64,000 nt of DNA, taken from positions 2,499,501 through 2,563,500 of the forward strand of contig NZ_SSBQ01000002.1 of the NCBI RefSeq assembly GCF_004795255.1, in the 5' to 3' direction. The stretch is from Streptomyces sp. RKND-216. GTDB lineage: Bacteria; Actinomycetota; Actinomycetes; Streptomycetales; Streptomycetaceae. A model generated the notes under the pieces. It did not search any database. It had not been told where the DNA came from and saw only the letters and a program-made list of their open reading frames with translations. Positions 45,681 to 54,731 of the stretch are shown piece by piece. The position numbers and the translations under genes are program-made. Position 1 is the stretch's first letter. Each line of letters opens with the position of its first letter.

Positions 45681-48668
45681 TCAGCGGTCGCCCCGGTCCT
45701 CGTCCTCGTCGCGCGAGCCGAGCAACTCGTCCGCGAGCGTCGGCATGTCGTCCAGCGGGGTCTCCTCCGCCCACTCGCGGCGCCGGCGGCGGCCCTTCCG
45801 CCCGCCGTTCTCCTGGCCGGACTCGTCCTCGACGCGCGGCATCTCCCGGGTGCGTTCGACCTGGGGGACCTCCGCGGTCTCCTCGTCCGGCGAGACGGCG
45901 GGGAGGACGGTTGTCTCGTCCTCGGCCGGCGCATCGGCCCCGGGCAGCTGCTGCGGGAGCTGGGTCGTCTCCTCGCTGTCCGGGTCGCCTTCGTGGGCCG
46001 GCCCGGACGCGGTGTCCTTGCGCATGTCGATACGCGGCATCGGGGCGGTCTCGGCGGCGTCCTCGCGGCGGGTGGATTCGGCCTCCCGTGCCTGCTCCGC
46101 CCGCATCAGCGACTCCTCCGCCTTGCGCTGCTTCTCCAGGCGGCGCTCCTCGGCCTCGGCACGGAGGCGGGTCTCCTCCTCCGCGAGCCGGCGACGGCGT
46201 TCCTCCTCCTCGCGGCGGGTGCGCTCCTCCGCCTCGCGGCGTTCGCGCTCCTCCTCCGCGCGACGGCGCTGCTCCTCGGCACGCCGCCGCGCCTCCGCCG
46301 CGCGGCGGGCCTCCTCCTGCTGCCGCTCCTGCTCCTCCTGGCGGCGCTTCTCCTCCGCCTCGGCCTCCCGGAGCCTGCGCAACTGCTCCTGCCGCTCCCG
46401 CTCCTGGCGCTCCTCCTCGGCCTTTCGGGCGGCCTCCTCCTCGGCGCGGCGGCGGGCCTCCTCCTCGGCCGCCCTGCGGGCGTCCTCGCGGGCCTGCACC
46501 TCCTGCTCGGAGAGCGGCAGCACCTGGTCCAGCCGGTGACGTACGACGGTGGTGACGGCCTCGGGCTCCTGACCGGCATCGACGACGACGTACCGGGCGG
46601 GGTCGGCAGCGGCCAGCGACAGGAAGCCGGAGCGGACGCGCTGGTGGAAGGCGTCCGGCTCGGACTCCAGCCGGTCCGGGGCCTCGGTGAAGCGTTCCCG
46701 CGCGGTCTGCGGCGAGATGTCGAGCAGGACGGTCAGGTGGGGCACCAGACCGTCCGTGGCCCAGCGGGAGATCCGTGCGATCTCGGTGGGCGAGAGGTCC
46801 CGTCCGGCGCCCTGGTAGGCGACGGAGGAGTCGATGTAGCGGTCGGAGAGGACGACGGCCCCGCGTTCGAGCGCGGGCCGGACGACGGTGTCGACGTGTT
46901 CGGCCCGGTCCGCCGCGTAGAGCAGTGCCTCGGCGCGGTCGGAGAGACCGGCGGAGGAGACGTCGAGCAGGATCGCGCGGAGCCGCTTGCCGATGGGAGT
47001 GGCGCCCGGCTCGCGGGTCACCACGACCTCGTGGCCCTTGCCGCGTATCCACTCCGCCAGCGCTTCGACCTGGGTCGACTTGCCGGCGCCGTCGCCGCCC
47101 TCGACGGCGATGAAGAAGCCGCGCGCGGCGGGCGCCTGGGTCGGCTGGGCACCGCGCAGGGCTTCCCGCAGGTCGCGGCGGAGCGGCACGCCGTGGCGGT
47201 CGTCGGTGCGGCCGAGCACGACGGCGGCGACCGGCAGCAGCAGGGCGCCGGCGAGCATCAGCACGAACGCGGCGCCGTCGTGCTCGAAGACGAAGTCGGC
47301 GGCCTGCACGCGGTGCGGGCCGATGAACGCGGCCAGCACGGGTGCGACGACCGCGGCCAGCGCCACCGTGACGCGGACGACGGCCTGAAGGTGCGCGGTG
47401 AGTCGGGCGCGGCGGGGCTCCTCGGTCTCCTGGTCCAGCAGGGTGTGGCCGGTGTGCGCGGCGACGCCCGCGGCGAGGCCGGAGAGCAGAGCCAGGCCGA
47501 GCATCGTCGCGGTGTCCGGCGTGAGGCCCGTCGCGAGCAGCGCCACGCCGGTGACGGCGACGGCGACGGCGAACAGGCGGCGGCGGGACAGGGCGGACAG
47601 CACGCGTGGGGCGAGCCGGATGCCGAAGGCGGTGCCGCCGGTGAGCGCGAGCACCAGCAGGCCGAACGCCACCGGGCCGCCGCCCAGGCTGGCGGCTTCC
47701 AGCGCGGCCACGGAGACGGCTGCGCCGATGGCGCCGGCGATCGCCGCGCAGCCGAGGACGAGCAGGGGGACCGCGCCCGTGCGGCCCTTCTCCCGGGCGT
47801 CGTCCCTGCGCGGGCGGCGCAGGCCCTGGAGGGGCGAACGGGGGCGCGCCGTCGCGGAGTCGGGAAGTTCGAGGAAGGCCAGGACGGACAGCGAACCGGC
47901 GAAGAGACCGGCCGCGACGTACCCGGCGAGCGCTGCCTGGTGGGTGGTGAACCAGCCGATGCCGGAACCGAGCAGATTGGAGACGAGCGTGATCACCACC
48001 AGCCCAGCGGCGGCGATGGGGAAGGCGACGAAGCCGGTGCGCGTCCACAGGCGGCGCAGCGCGTCGGCGTGGTCGGGCAGCGGGCGCACGGCGGCGCCCT
48101 CCGGCGGGGGCGCAGGCAGCAGCGCGGGAGCGGTGCTGTCCTTGGCCACGGCGAACACGCGCTCCGCGGCGCCGGTGACGAAGACGGTCGCCAGGATCGC
48201 GACGAAGGCGGTCCTCGGCACCCAGTCGTTCCACAGCGGGGCGATGATCAGCACGACCGCACGCAGCCCGTCGGCGACCATCATCGTCCAGCGCCGGTCC
48301 AGGGGGCCGCCGGAGGCGGTGAGCGAAGAGAGCGGACCAAGCAGCACGGCGCCGAAGAGCAGGGTGGCCAGCAGGCGTGCCCCGAAAACGGCGGCCACGA
48401 CGAAGGCGACCCCGCGGTAGCCGCCGCCGAAGACCGGGTCGCCGCCGACGACGGGGGCGATCGCGGCGGCCTTGAGTGCGAGCAGCAACAGGACCAGCAG
48501 TCCGAGGACATCGGCGACGCCGCCGGTGAACTGGGCGCTCCACAACCGCCGTAGCGGGCCGTAGCGAAGAAGTGCGCCGACGGCACGCTCGCGTGAGTCC
48601 GCGGCGAGGGCGTCGTCCGCGGCGGAGTTGTCCGTGTCCACGCCAGTCGGCTGCTCTGAACGCGTCAT
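45681..48668 (-). CDS. tmk: thymidylate kinase fused to an N-terminal MFS-like membrane domain and C-terminal coiled coil
   Basis: 995 residues, against about 210 for ordinary dTMP kinase. Residues about 35-485: ten to twelve hydrophobic segments, MFS-like. Kinase about 515-715: P-loop EGGDGAGKST (523-532), DRYIDSS (609-615), LAAADPARY; makes dTDP from dTMP. Residues about 720-870: almost uninterrupted Glu/Arg/Ala heptads, a long charged coiled coil; then an acidic tail. This architecture is typical for Streptomyces Tmk and would put dTTP synthesis at the membrane. ATG 48668. Between topA and holB, a replication set. Confidence 0.92.
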   Translation of the reverse strand: MTRSEQPTGVDTDNSAADDALAADSRERAVGALLRYGPLRRLWSAQFTGGVADVLGLLVLLLLALKAAAIAPVVGGDPVFGGGYRGVAFVVAAVFGARLLATLLFGAVLLGPLSSLTASGGPLDRRWTMMVADGLRAVVLIIAPLWNDWVPRTAFVAILATVFVTGAAERVFAVAKDSTAPALLPAPPPEGAAVRPLPDHADALRRLWTRTGFVAFPIAAAGLVVITLVSNLLGSGIGWFTTHQAALAGYVAAGLFAGSLSVLAFLELPDSATARPRSPLQGLRRPRRDDAREKGRTGAVPLLVLGCAAIAGAIGAAVSVAALEAASLGGGPVAFGLLVLALTGGTAFGIRLAPRVLSALSRRRLFAVAVAVTGVALLATGLTPDTATMLGLALLSGLAAGVAAHTGHTLLDQETEEPRRARLTAHLQAVVRVTVALAAVVAPVLAAFIGPHRVQAADFVFEHDGAAFVLMLAGALLLPVAAVVLGRTDDRHGVPLRRDLREALRGAQPTQAPAARGFFIAVEGGDGAGKSTQVEALAEWIRGKGHEVVVTREPGATPIGKRLRAILLDVSSAGLSDRAEALLYAADRAEHVDTVVRPALERGAVVLSDRYIDSSVAYQGAGRDLSPTEIARISRWATDGLVPHLTVLLDISPQTARERFTEAPDRLESEPDAFHQRVRSGFLSLAAADPARYVVVDAGQEPEAVTTVVRHRLDQVLPLSEQEVQAREDARRAAEEEARRRAEEEAARKAEEERQERERQEQLRRLREAEAEEKRRQEEQERQQEEARRAAEARRRAEEQRRRAEEERERREAEERTRREEEERRRRLAEEETRLRAEAEERRLEKQRKAEESLMRAEQAREAESTRREDAAETAPMPRIDMRKDTASGPAHEGDPDSEETTQLPQQLPGADAPAEDETTVLPAVSPDEETAEVPQVERTREMPRVEDESGQENGGRKGRRRRREWAEETPLDDMPTLADELLGSRDEDEDRGDR

Positions 48669-48833
48669 CCTGCCAGCGTATAGGGCGCCGCCGACAGCAC
48701 GAGCGGCCGCCCGAACATTCGCACGCCTCCGCAGGCCGGACGGGGCGCGCCTACGGGCGGCCCGGGAACGCCCCGGCGATGCGCCGGACCCGCGGCTCCA
48801 CGCGGTGGTACGTCCCCGGGGGCCCTTCCCGGG

Positions 48834-51710
48834 CTACTTCCCGGCGGTGCTCTCCGTCGCCGCGGCCTTCTTGGCGGTGGTCTTCTTCGCCGTGGACTTC
48901 TTGGCCGCCGTCTTCTTCGCGGTCGTCTTCTTCGCGGTCGACTTCTTGGCCGTGGACTTCTTGGCCGTCGACTTCTTCGCGGTCGTCTTCTTCGCGGTCG
49001 ACTTCTTCTTCGCCGGCCCCTTCGCCCGCTTCTCGGCGAGGAGTTCGTACCCGCGCTCCGGCGTGATCGTCGCGACGTCGTCGGTGGTGCGCAGCGTCGC
49101 GTTCGTCTCGCCGTCGGTCACGTACGGGCCGAACCGGCCGTCCTTGACCACGACCGGCCTCTCGGTGGTCGGGTCGGTGCCCAGTTCCTTCAGCGGCGGC
49201 TTCGCGGCGGCTCGTCCCCGCTGCTTGGGCTGGGCGTAGATGGCGAGCGCCTCGTCGAGGGTGATGGAGAAGATCTGCTCCTCCGACTCCAGCGAACGCG
49301 AGTCGGTGCCCTTGCGCATGTACGGCCCGTAGCGGCCGTTCTGTGCGGTGATCGCCTCGCCGGACTCCGGGTCCTCGCCCACCACGCGCGGCAGCGACAG
49401 CAGTCGCAGTGCCTGCTCCAACGTCACCGTTTCGAGCGACATGGACTTCAGCAGTGAGGCGGTACGCGGCTTGACGGCGTTCTTGCCGCTCTTCGGTGTG
49501 CCCTCGGGCAGCACCTCCGTGACGTAGGGGCCGTAGCGGCCGTCGCGCGCCACGACCGGCCGTCCGGTCTCCGGGTCCTCGCCCAGCTCGAAGTCGCCGC
49601 TGGGCTTGGCGAGGAGCTCCTCGGCCAGCTCGACGGTCAGCTCGTCCGGGGGCAGGTTCTCGGGCACGTCGGCGCGCTTGCCGGGCTGCTGCTCCGGGTC
49701 CTCGGAGAGCCGCTCGACGTACGGCCCGTAGCGGCCCACTCGGAGCACGATGCCCTCGCCCACGGGGAAGGAGGAGACGCCCTTGGCGTCGATGGCGCCG
49801 AGGTCGGAGACCAGTTCCTTCAGGCCGCCGAGGTGGTCGCCGTCACCGTTCCCGGAGTCGGCGGCAGAGCTCGCCGCTCCGTCACCGGCGCCGTCCTCGC
49901 CGAAGTAGAAGCGCCGCAGCCACGGCACCGCCTCGGCGTTGCCGGCGGCGATGCGGTCGAGGTCGTCCTCCATCTTCGCGGTGAAGTCGTAGTCGACCAG
50001 GCGGCCGAAGTGCTTCTCCAGCAGTCCCACCACGGCGAAAGAGAGGAAGGAGGGCACCAGCGCGGTGCCCTTCTTGAAGACGTAGCGCCGGTCGAGGATG
50101 GTGCTGATGATCGACGCGTACGTCGACGGACGGCCGATCTCCCGTTCCTCCAGCTCCTTGACCAGGGTGGCCTCGGTGTAGCGGGCGGGGGGCTTGGTCG
50201 CGTGGCCGTCGGCGGTCAGGTCGTCGGCCGTGAGCGCGTCGCCCTCCTGGACCGGGGGCAGGCGGCGCTCGCGGTCGTCGAGTTCGGCGTTCGGGTCGTC
50301 GGCGCCCTCGACGTAGGCCTTGAGGAAGCCGTGGAAGGTGATGACCTTGCCGGTGGCGCTGAACTCGGCGTCCCGTCCGTCCGCGCTGCGTCCGCCGACC
50401 TTCACGGTCACGGACTGGCCGACGGCGTCCTTCATCTGGGAGGCGACGGTGCGCTTCCAGATCAGCTCGTACAACTTGAACTGCTCGCCGGTCAGGCCCG
50501 TCTCGGCCGGCGTGCGGAAGCGGTCGCCGGACGGGCGGATGGCCTCGTGCGCCTCCTGCGCGTTCTTGACCTTGCCGGCGTAGGTGCGCGGCCGCTCGGG
50601 GAGGTAATCGGCGCCGTAGAGCTGCGTGACCTGGGCGCGCGCGGCGGCCACCGCGGTGTCGGAGAGCGTGGTGGAGTCCGTACGCATGTAGGTGATGAAG
50701 CCGTTCTCGTACAGCTTCTGCGCCACCTGCATGGTGACCTTCGCACCGAAGCCCAGCTTGCGGCTGGCCTCCTGCTGCAGCGTGGTCGTACGGAACGGCG
50801 CGTACGGCGAGCGGCGGTACGGCTTGGACTCGACCGAGCGGACGGAGAAGTCGGTGCGCGCCAGGCCGTCGGCCAGCGCGCGGGCGGCCTGCTCATCGAG
50901 CTGGAGCACCTGCGCGGACGCCGAGGCGGTCTTGAGCCGCCCGTCGGCGCCGAAGTCGCGGCCCTGGGCGACGCGACGGCCGTCGACGGCGCTGAGCCGC
51001 GCCCCGAAAGTGCCGGGGTCCGAGGAGTCCGCCCCGCCCCCCGCGACGGTGGCGAAGGTGGCCGTCAGGTCCCAGTACTCGGCCGAGTGGAACGCCATGC
51101 GCTCGCGCTCCCGCTCCACCACGAGCCGGGTGGCGACCGACTGGACACGGCCAGCCGACAGCCGTGGCATGACCTTCTTCCACAGCACCGGCGAGACCTC
51201 GTAGCCGTAGAGGCGGTCGAGGATGCGGCGGGTCTCCTGTGCGTCGACCAGCTTCTGATTCAGGTCGCGCGGGTTGTTGACGGCTTCGCGGATGGCGTCC
51301 TTGGTGATCTCGTGGAAGACCATCCGGCGCACCGGGACCTTCGGCTTCAGCACCTCCTGAAGGTGCCAGGCGATGGCCTCGCCCTCGCGGTCCTCATCGG
51401 TGGCGAGGAAGAGTTCGTCGGACTCCGCGAGCAGCGATTTGAGCTTCTTGACCTGGTCCTTCTTGTCGCTGTTCACGACGTAGAGCGGCTCGAAATCGTG
51501 CTCGACGTTGACTCCGAGGCGCGCCCAGGGCTGCCCCTTGTACTTGGCCGGAACCTCGGCGGCGCCGTTCGGGAGATCACGGATGTGTCCCACGCTGGCC
51601 TCGACCACGTAGCCCGGGCCGAGATAGCCCTTGATCGTCTTGGCCTTGGCGGGCGACTCGACGATCACGAGTCGGCGCCCGCCCTTGGTGGTCTCGCTGG
51701 TCGGGGACAA
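48834..51710 (-). CDS. topA: DNA topoisomerase I
   Basis: 958 residues. Relaxes negative supercoils by cutting one strand. Toprim domain (about 12-140) with FLATDEDREGEAIAWHL; active-site Tyr 341 in FITYMRTDS; SAGRVQSVATRL; three to four C-terminal repeats of the DGRYGPYV type; no zinc finger, replaced by a Lys-rich tail of TAKK repeats (about 900-958) as in other Streptomyces. TTG at 51710 is chosen because family members start MSPTSET; the open frame continues to 51866 without similarity. Followed by tmk and holB. Confidence 0.95.
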   Translation of the reverse strand: MSPTSETTKGGRRLVIVESPAKAKTIKGYLGPGYVVEASVGHIRDLPNGAAEVPAKYKGQPWARLGVNVEHDFEPLYVVNSDKKDQVKKLKSLLAESDELFLATDEDREGEAIAWHLQEVLKPKVPVRRMVFHEITKDAIREAVNNPRDLNQKLVDAQETRRILDRLYGYEVSPVLWKKVMPRLSAGRVQSVATRLVVERERERMAFHSAEYWDLTATFATVAGGGADSSDPGTFGARLSAVDGRRVAQGRDFGADGRLKTASASAQVLQLDEQAARALADGLARTDFSVRSVESKPYRRSPYAPFRTTTLQQEASRKLGFGAKVTMQVAQKLYENGFITYMRTDSTTLSDTAVAAARAQVTQLYGADYLPERPRTYAGKVKNAQEAHEAIRPSGDRFRTPAETGLTGEQFKLYELIWKRTVASQMKDAVGQSVTVKVGGRSADGRDAEFSATGKVITFHGFLKAYVEGADDPNAELDDRERRLPPVQEGDALTADDLTADGHATKPPARYTEATLVKELEEREIGRPSTYASIISTILDRRYVFKKGTALVPSFLSFAVVGLLEKHFGRLVDYDFTAKMEDDLDRIAAGNAEAVPWLRRFYFGEDGAGDGAASSAADSGNGDGDHLGGLKELVSDLGAIDAKGVSSFPVGEGIVLRVGRYGPYVERLSEDPEQQPGKRADVPENLPPDELTVELAEELLAKPSGDFELGEDPETGRPVVARDGRYGPYVTEVLPEGTPKSGKNAVKPRTASLLKSMSLETVTLEQALRLLSLPRVVGEDPESGEAITAQNGRYGPYMRKGTDSRSLESEEQIFSITLDEALAIYAQPKQRGRAAAKPPLKELGTDPTTERPVVVKDGRFGPYVTDGETNATLRTTDDVATITPERGYELLAEKRAKGPAKKKSTAKKTTAKKSTAKKSTAKKSTAKKTTAKKTAAKKSTAKKTTAKKAAATESTAGK
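48867..49001. repeat. nine 15-bp tandem repeats inside topA (TAKK tail)
   Basis: Nine consecutive units beginning CTTCTT at 15-bp steps, encoding [ST][TA]AKK on the minus strand. The units differ mostly at the third positions, limiting but not excluding slippage. Confidence 0.85.
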
Positions 51711-51932
51711 CTTCGGCTCTTCTCTCCGGTCGGCATCGGTCTCGGTGACGCTTGCGGAGTGTGACGGTACCGCCCGCCCCCGTGTCAAACGGGAAAATGC
51801 TCCAGCGCCACTCGAACGGTAACCCGACAACCGGGTTTCCTGCCGCCCTGCCGCGCTCCCGCGCACGGCACCGGCCGCTTCGGGCGAGGGGCCGAGCGGC
51901 AGGCGGCGGGCCCGGAGGGCCCCGTCTGCGGA

Positions 51933-52139
51933 TCAGGCCGGGGTCAGCAGGAGGAAGCCCAGCACCACCGAGAGCAGGCCGAATCCGGCGGCGAGCGCGA
52001 TCGCCGCCACCGGGTGCACACCCTCGGCCACGGGTTGCCGCAGCCGGGTGCGTGTCGAGGTCCACAGGAGCAGCGCGACGCCGAAGACCGCGAGGGCCGT
52101 ACCGGCGAAGGCTGCGGATCCACTCTCCATGCCGCCCAT
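51933..52139 (-). CDS. small two-helix membrane protein
   Basis: 68 residues (or 65 from ATG 52130). Two hydrophobic segments (AFAGTALAVFGVALLLW and VAAIALAAGFGLLSVVLGFLLL) joined by a polar Arg-rich turn. No family recognised. Lies between topA and the methyltransferase in the same direction, an order I also recall from S. coelicolor. No strong ribosome binding site; TACGGT about 30 bp upstream may be a -10. Confidence 0.65.
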   Translation of the reverse strand: MGGMESGSAAFAGTALAVFGVALLLWTSTRTRLRQPVAEGVHPVAAIALAAGFGLLSVVLGFLLLTPA

Positions 52140-52324
52140 GGTGCGCACGCTCGCAGCCGCGGGCGACCGTACGACGAACGTCGGATGAACGGCACCGCCC
52201 GAACGGTGTGGTCCCGATGGCCCGCATGGCGCACACCCGGACACCGTACGGGCCCCCGGGGCGGCGCGTGCGGGCCGAGCGGCCGCAGGCCGGGGCGCGC
52301 GGGTACGGCCCGGGTACGGCCGCG

Positions 52325-53884
52325 TCAGGGCGCCGGGACCGGCTCCAGGAAGCCCTGTCCGACCAGGAGCCGGATCGCCTCCGGCGTGCGGTCGCGCAAG
52401 CGGACCGGGTCCTCGCCGAGCAGCTGGGCGATGGCGTCCAGAATCCGCCCTGCCGGCAGCGACCCGTCGCACACGCCTGCGAACCCGGCCCCGACCGTGT
52501 CGACCCGGGTGGCGCGCCGCAGGCCGCGGTTCTGGCGCAGCACCACGTGCTCCGGATCCTCGGCCCCGGGAAACCCCACCTGCTCCTGGACGACCTCGTC
52601 GGCCAGCGTGAAGTGGCAGCCGAGCAGGGCGGCGTCGTCGGTGGCGCGCAGGAAGTCCTGCCGCGCGAAGTGGGCGCGCACCACGTCGCCGAGCGGCTGT
52701 TCGACCGGATGCGGCCACTCCTCGATGACGACCGACGGTTCCGAGGCGCGGGTGGCGCGCAGGGTGATCCAGCCGAAGCCGACGGCCGTGGTGCCGCGGG
52801 CCGCGAACTCGTCCAGCCAGGCGTCGTAGCGGGACTCATACGCCGTCTGCCCCGCAGTGTGGTCGCCGGCGTCGCGGAGCCACAGCTCCGCGTACTGGCT
52901 GACGTCCTGCACGTCGCGCTGCAGGATCCACGCGTCGCATCCGGCGGGCACCCAGGACCTCAGCCGGTCGCGCCAATCCTCTCCGTCGCGGTGCTCCCAG
53001 TTGGCGAGGAGCTGGAGATGGCCGCCCTCGGCGAGGTGCCCGGCGGCCTGCTGCACGAGGGTGCGGCACAGGTCGTCGCCGCGCATGCCGCCATCCCGGT
53101 ACTCGAACCGGCTGTCCGGCGAGATGACCAGCGGCGGGTTGGAGACGATCAGGTCGTACGGATCCTCGTCGGCGACAGGCTCCAGCAGCGACCCCTCGCG
53201 CAGGTCCGCTTCGGGCGCGCCGGAGAGGGCGAGGGTCAGGCGGGTGAAGGCGAGGGCGCGCGGGTTGACGTCGGTGGCGGTGACCCGGGCGGCGTGGCGG
53301 GTCGCGTGCAGTGCCTGGATGCCGGAGCCGGTGCCCAGGTCCAGGGCACGCGCGACGGGCGTACGGACGGTCAGCCCCGCCAGCGTGGTGGACGCGCCAC
53401 CCACACCGAGGACCACGTCCTCGTACTGGCCGGCGATGCCGGACGCGCCGCCCACGGCGCAGCCGAGGTCGGAGACGATCCACCAGTCCTCGCCGTCCGG
53501 ACCGCCGTACGGGCGGATGTCGACGGCGGCGCGCACCGCGGGGCCCCCGGGCGGCGCCGCGGACGGGTCGGTGCGGACCAGCCAGCCGTCGTTCAGCGCC
53601 GCGTCGAGGGGCAGCGCCCCGCGGGCCTGCTCCTCGGGGACGGGCCGCTGGAGCAGGAACAGCCGGATGAGGGTCTCCAGGGGGCCTTCCGCGCGTAGGG
53701 CGCGGCGGGCGGGAACGGTCTCGTTGCGGGCGAGCGCCGCGTACGCGGAGGCACCCAGCAGTTCCAGCAGTCCGTCCGGGGTGAACCGGGCGGCGAGCAG
53801 CGCCTCGCGGATCCGTTCGGCGGAGTCGGGCGCGGGGACGGGGGCGGGGCCGGCGGACCCTTCAGAGTTGACCACGGCGTCCAT
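52325..53884 (-). CDS. class I SAM-dependent methyltransferase, N5-glutamine/rRNA type
   Basis: 519 residues. N-terminal 130 residues (helical, wing-like), then MTS-type methyltransferase: ALDLGTGSGIQALHATRHA (SAM motif I, about 154-172), ATDVNPRALAFT, and the catalytic NPPL in DLIVSNPPLVIS (about 220-231), where NPPY is usual. The C-terminal 200 residues are specific to actinomycetes. The NPPx motif points to methylation of a planar nitrogen (rRNA base, protein Gln, or DNA). ATG 53884. Single gene between the small membrane protein and the lipoprotein. Confidence 0.87.
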   Translation of the reverse strand: MDAVVNSEGSAGPAPVPAPDSAERIREALLAARFTPDGLLELLGASAYAALARNETVPARRALRAEGPLETLIRLFLLQRPVPEEQARGALPLDAALNDGWLVRTDPSAAPPGGPAVRAAVDIRPYGGPDGEDWWIVSDLGCAVGGASGIAGQYEDVVLGVGGASTTLAGLTVRTPVARALDLGTGSGIQALHATRHAARVTATDVNPRALAFTRLTLALSGAPEADLREGSLLEPVADEDPYDLIVSNPPLVISPDSRFEYRDGGMRGDDLCRTLVQQAAGHLAEGGHLQLLANWEHRDGEDWRDRLRSWVPAGCDAWILQRDVQDVSQYAELWLRDAGDHTAGQTAYESRYDAWLDEFAARGTTAVGFGWITLRATRASEPSVVIEEWPHPVEQPLGDVVRAHFARQDFLRATDDAALLGCHFTLADEVVQEQVGFPGAEDPEHVVLRQNRGLRRATRVDTVGAGFAGVCDGSLPAGRILDAIAQLLGEDPVRLRDRTPEAIRLLVGQGFLEPVPAP

Positions 53885-53946
53885 TGTGACGCCCGGGTCC
53901 GCCGGTGAGCAGCCCCCGGCGGACCCGGGCGGGCAGCGGTCGCGGA

Positions 53947-54510
53947 TCAGGTGGTCGGCGTGCTGCCCGGGGAGGCCTTGCGGCAGCCCTCCTGCTCCGA
54001 CATGGCCTGACCGAGTTCGCCGGACTGGAGCTTCTGCAGCGACTTGTCGCCGCTCTCGCCGAGGCGGCCCAGCTCCTGCGCCAGCCCCTTGAGGCCCTCG
54101 GCGAACTCGGACTGGTCGCCGGTGTCCAGCTCGTCCACGGTCTTCTTGAGGCCGGCGTAGGACTTGGACAGGCCCTTGAGCTCGTCGACCGCGTTCGTCT
54201 CGAGCTTCTCGCCGTTCTCGACCGGTGGGATGCCGGCGTCGTCGACGGCGTCCGCCAGGGCCTTGTACGCCTCGGAGATGTCCTGGAAGGCCGCCGAGTC
54301 GATCTTCTGGACCTCTTCGGGGGACTTCTTCTGCTGCGAAGCCTCGTTGATCGACTTGTTGGCCTGCTGGATCTTGTCCACCTGCGGCTTGACCTTGTCG
54401 CAGACCTTCTTGGCCCACGCCGCGGTGTCCGCGCCGTCATCGCCGCAGCCGGTCAGCGTGAGGACGAGTGCCGCACCTCCGGTCAGTGCGGCCGCGAGCT
54501 TCTTGTTCAC
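53947..54510 (-). CDS. small lipoprotein, helical, unknown function
   Basis: 187 residues. Signal peptide MNKKLAAALTGGAALVLTLTGC with lipobox LTGC (Cys 22), given here as two parts of one signal. The mature protein is mostly charged helix with Lys, Gln and Glu; two more Cys (about 37 and 178). No family recognised beyond Streptomyces lipoproteins. GTG 54510 follows AAGGGA. TAAGTT about 35 bp upstream is a possible -10. A strong hairpin separates it from hppA. Confidence 0.8.
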   Translation of the reverse strand: MNKKLAAALTGGAALVLTLTGCGDDGADTAAWAKKVCDKVKPQVDKIQQANKSINEASQQKKSPEEVQKIDSAAFQDISEAYKALADAVDDAGIPPVENGEKLETNAVDELKGLSKSYAGLKKTVDELDTGDQSEFAEGLKGLAQELGRLGESGDKSLQKLQSGELGQAMSEQEGCRKASPGSTPTT

Positions 54511-54653
54511 CGATCGGTCCCTTCGTGGCTCTTCCGGCCCGGAACTTACACGCCAAGACGGCATCCGTGACGAGCCGGGCAACCGCTCTGTCACTGATTG
54601 AGCCGTTTGCCACAGCGCGTGCAGCGCCGCCTCCGATGTTTCCGTGCACGACG

Positions 54654-54695
54654 AGGCGGGCGGACGGGAGCTCAAGAGCCCTCGCCCGCCCGCCT
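54654..54695 (-). terminator. terminator downstream of hppA
   Basis: 15-bp stem with one mismatch and one G-U (54654-54668 with 54681-54695), loop of 12, 37 bp after the hppA stop. Confidence 0.7.
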
Positions 54696-54731
54696 GTTGG
54701 AGCAGGTCAGCCGCTCGCTGTCAGGTGTCGG

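Noticed and set aside
46070..46500. DNA tandem repeat in the tmk gene
   Set aside because: The GAG/CGC-rich pattern reflects a coding coiled coil with irregular units, not a true DNA repeat.
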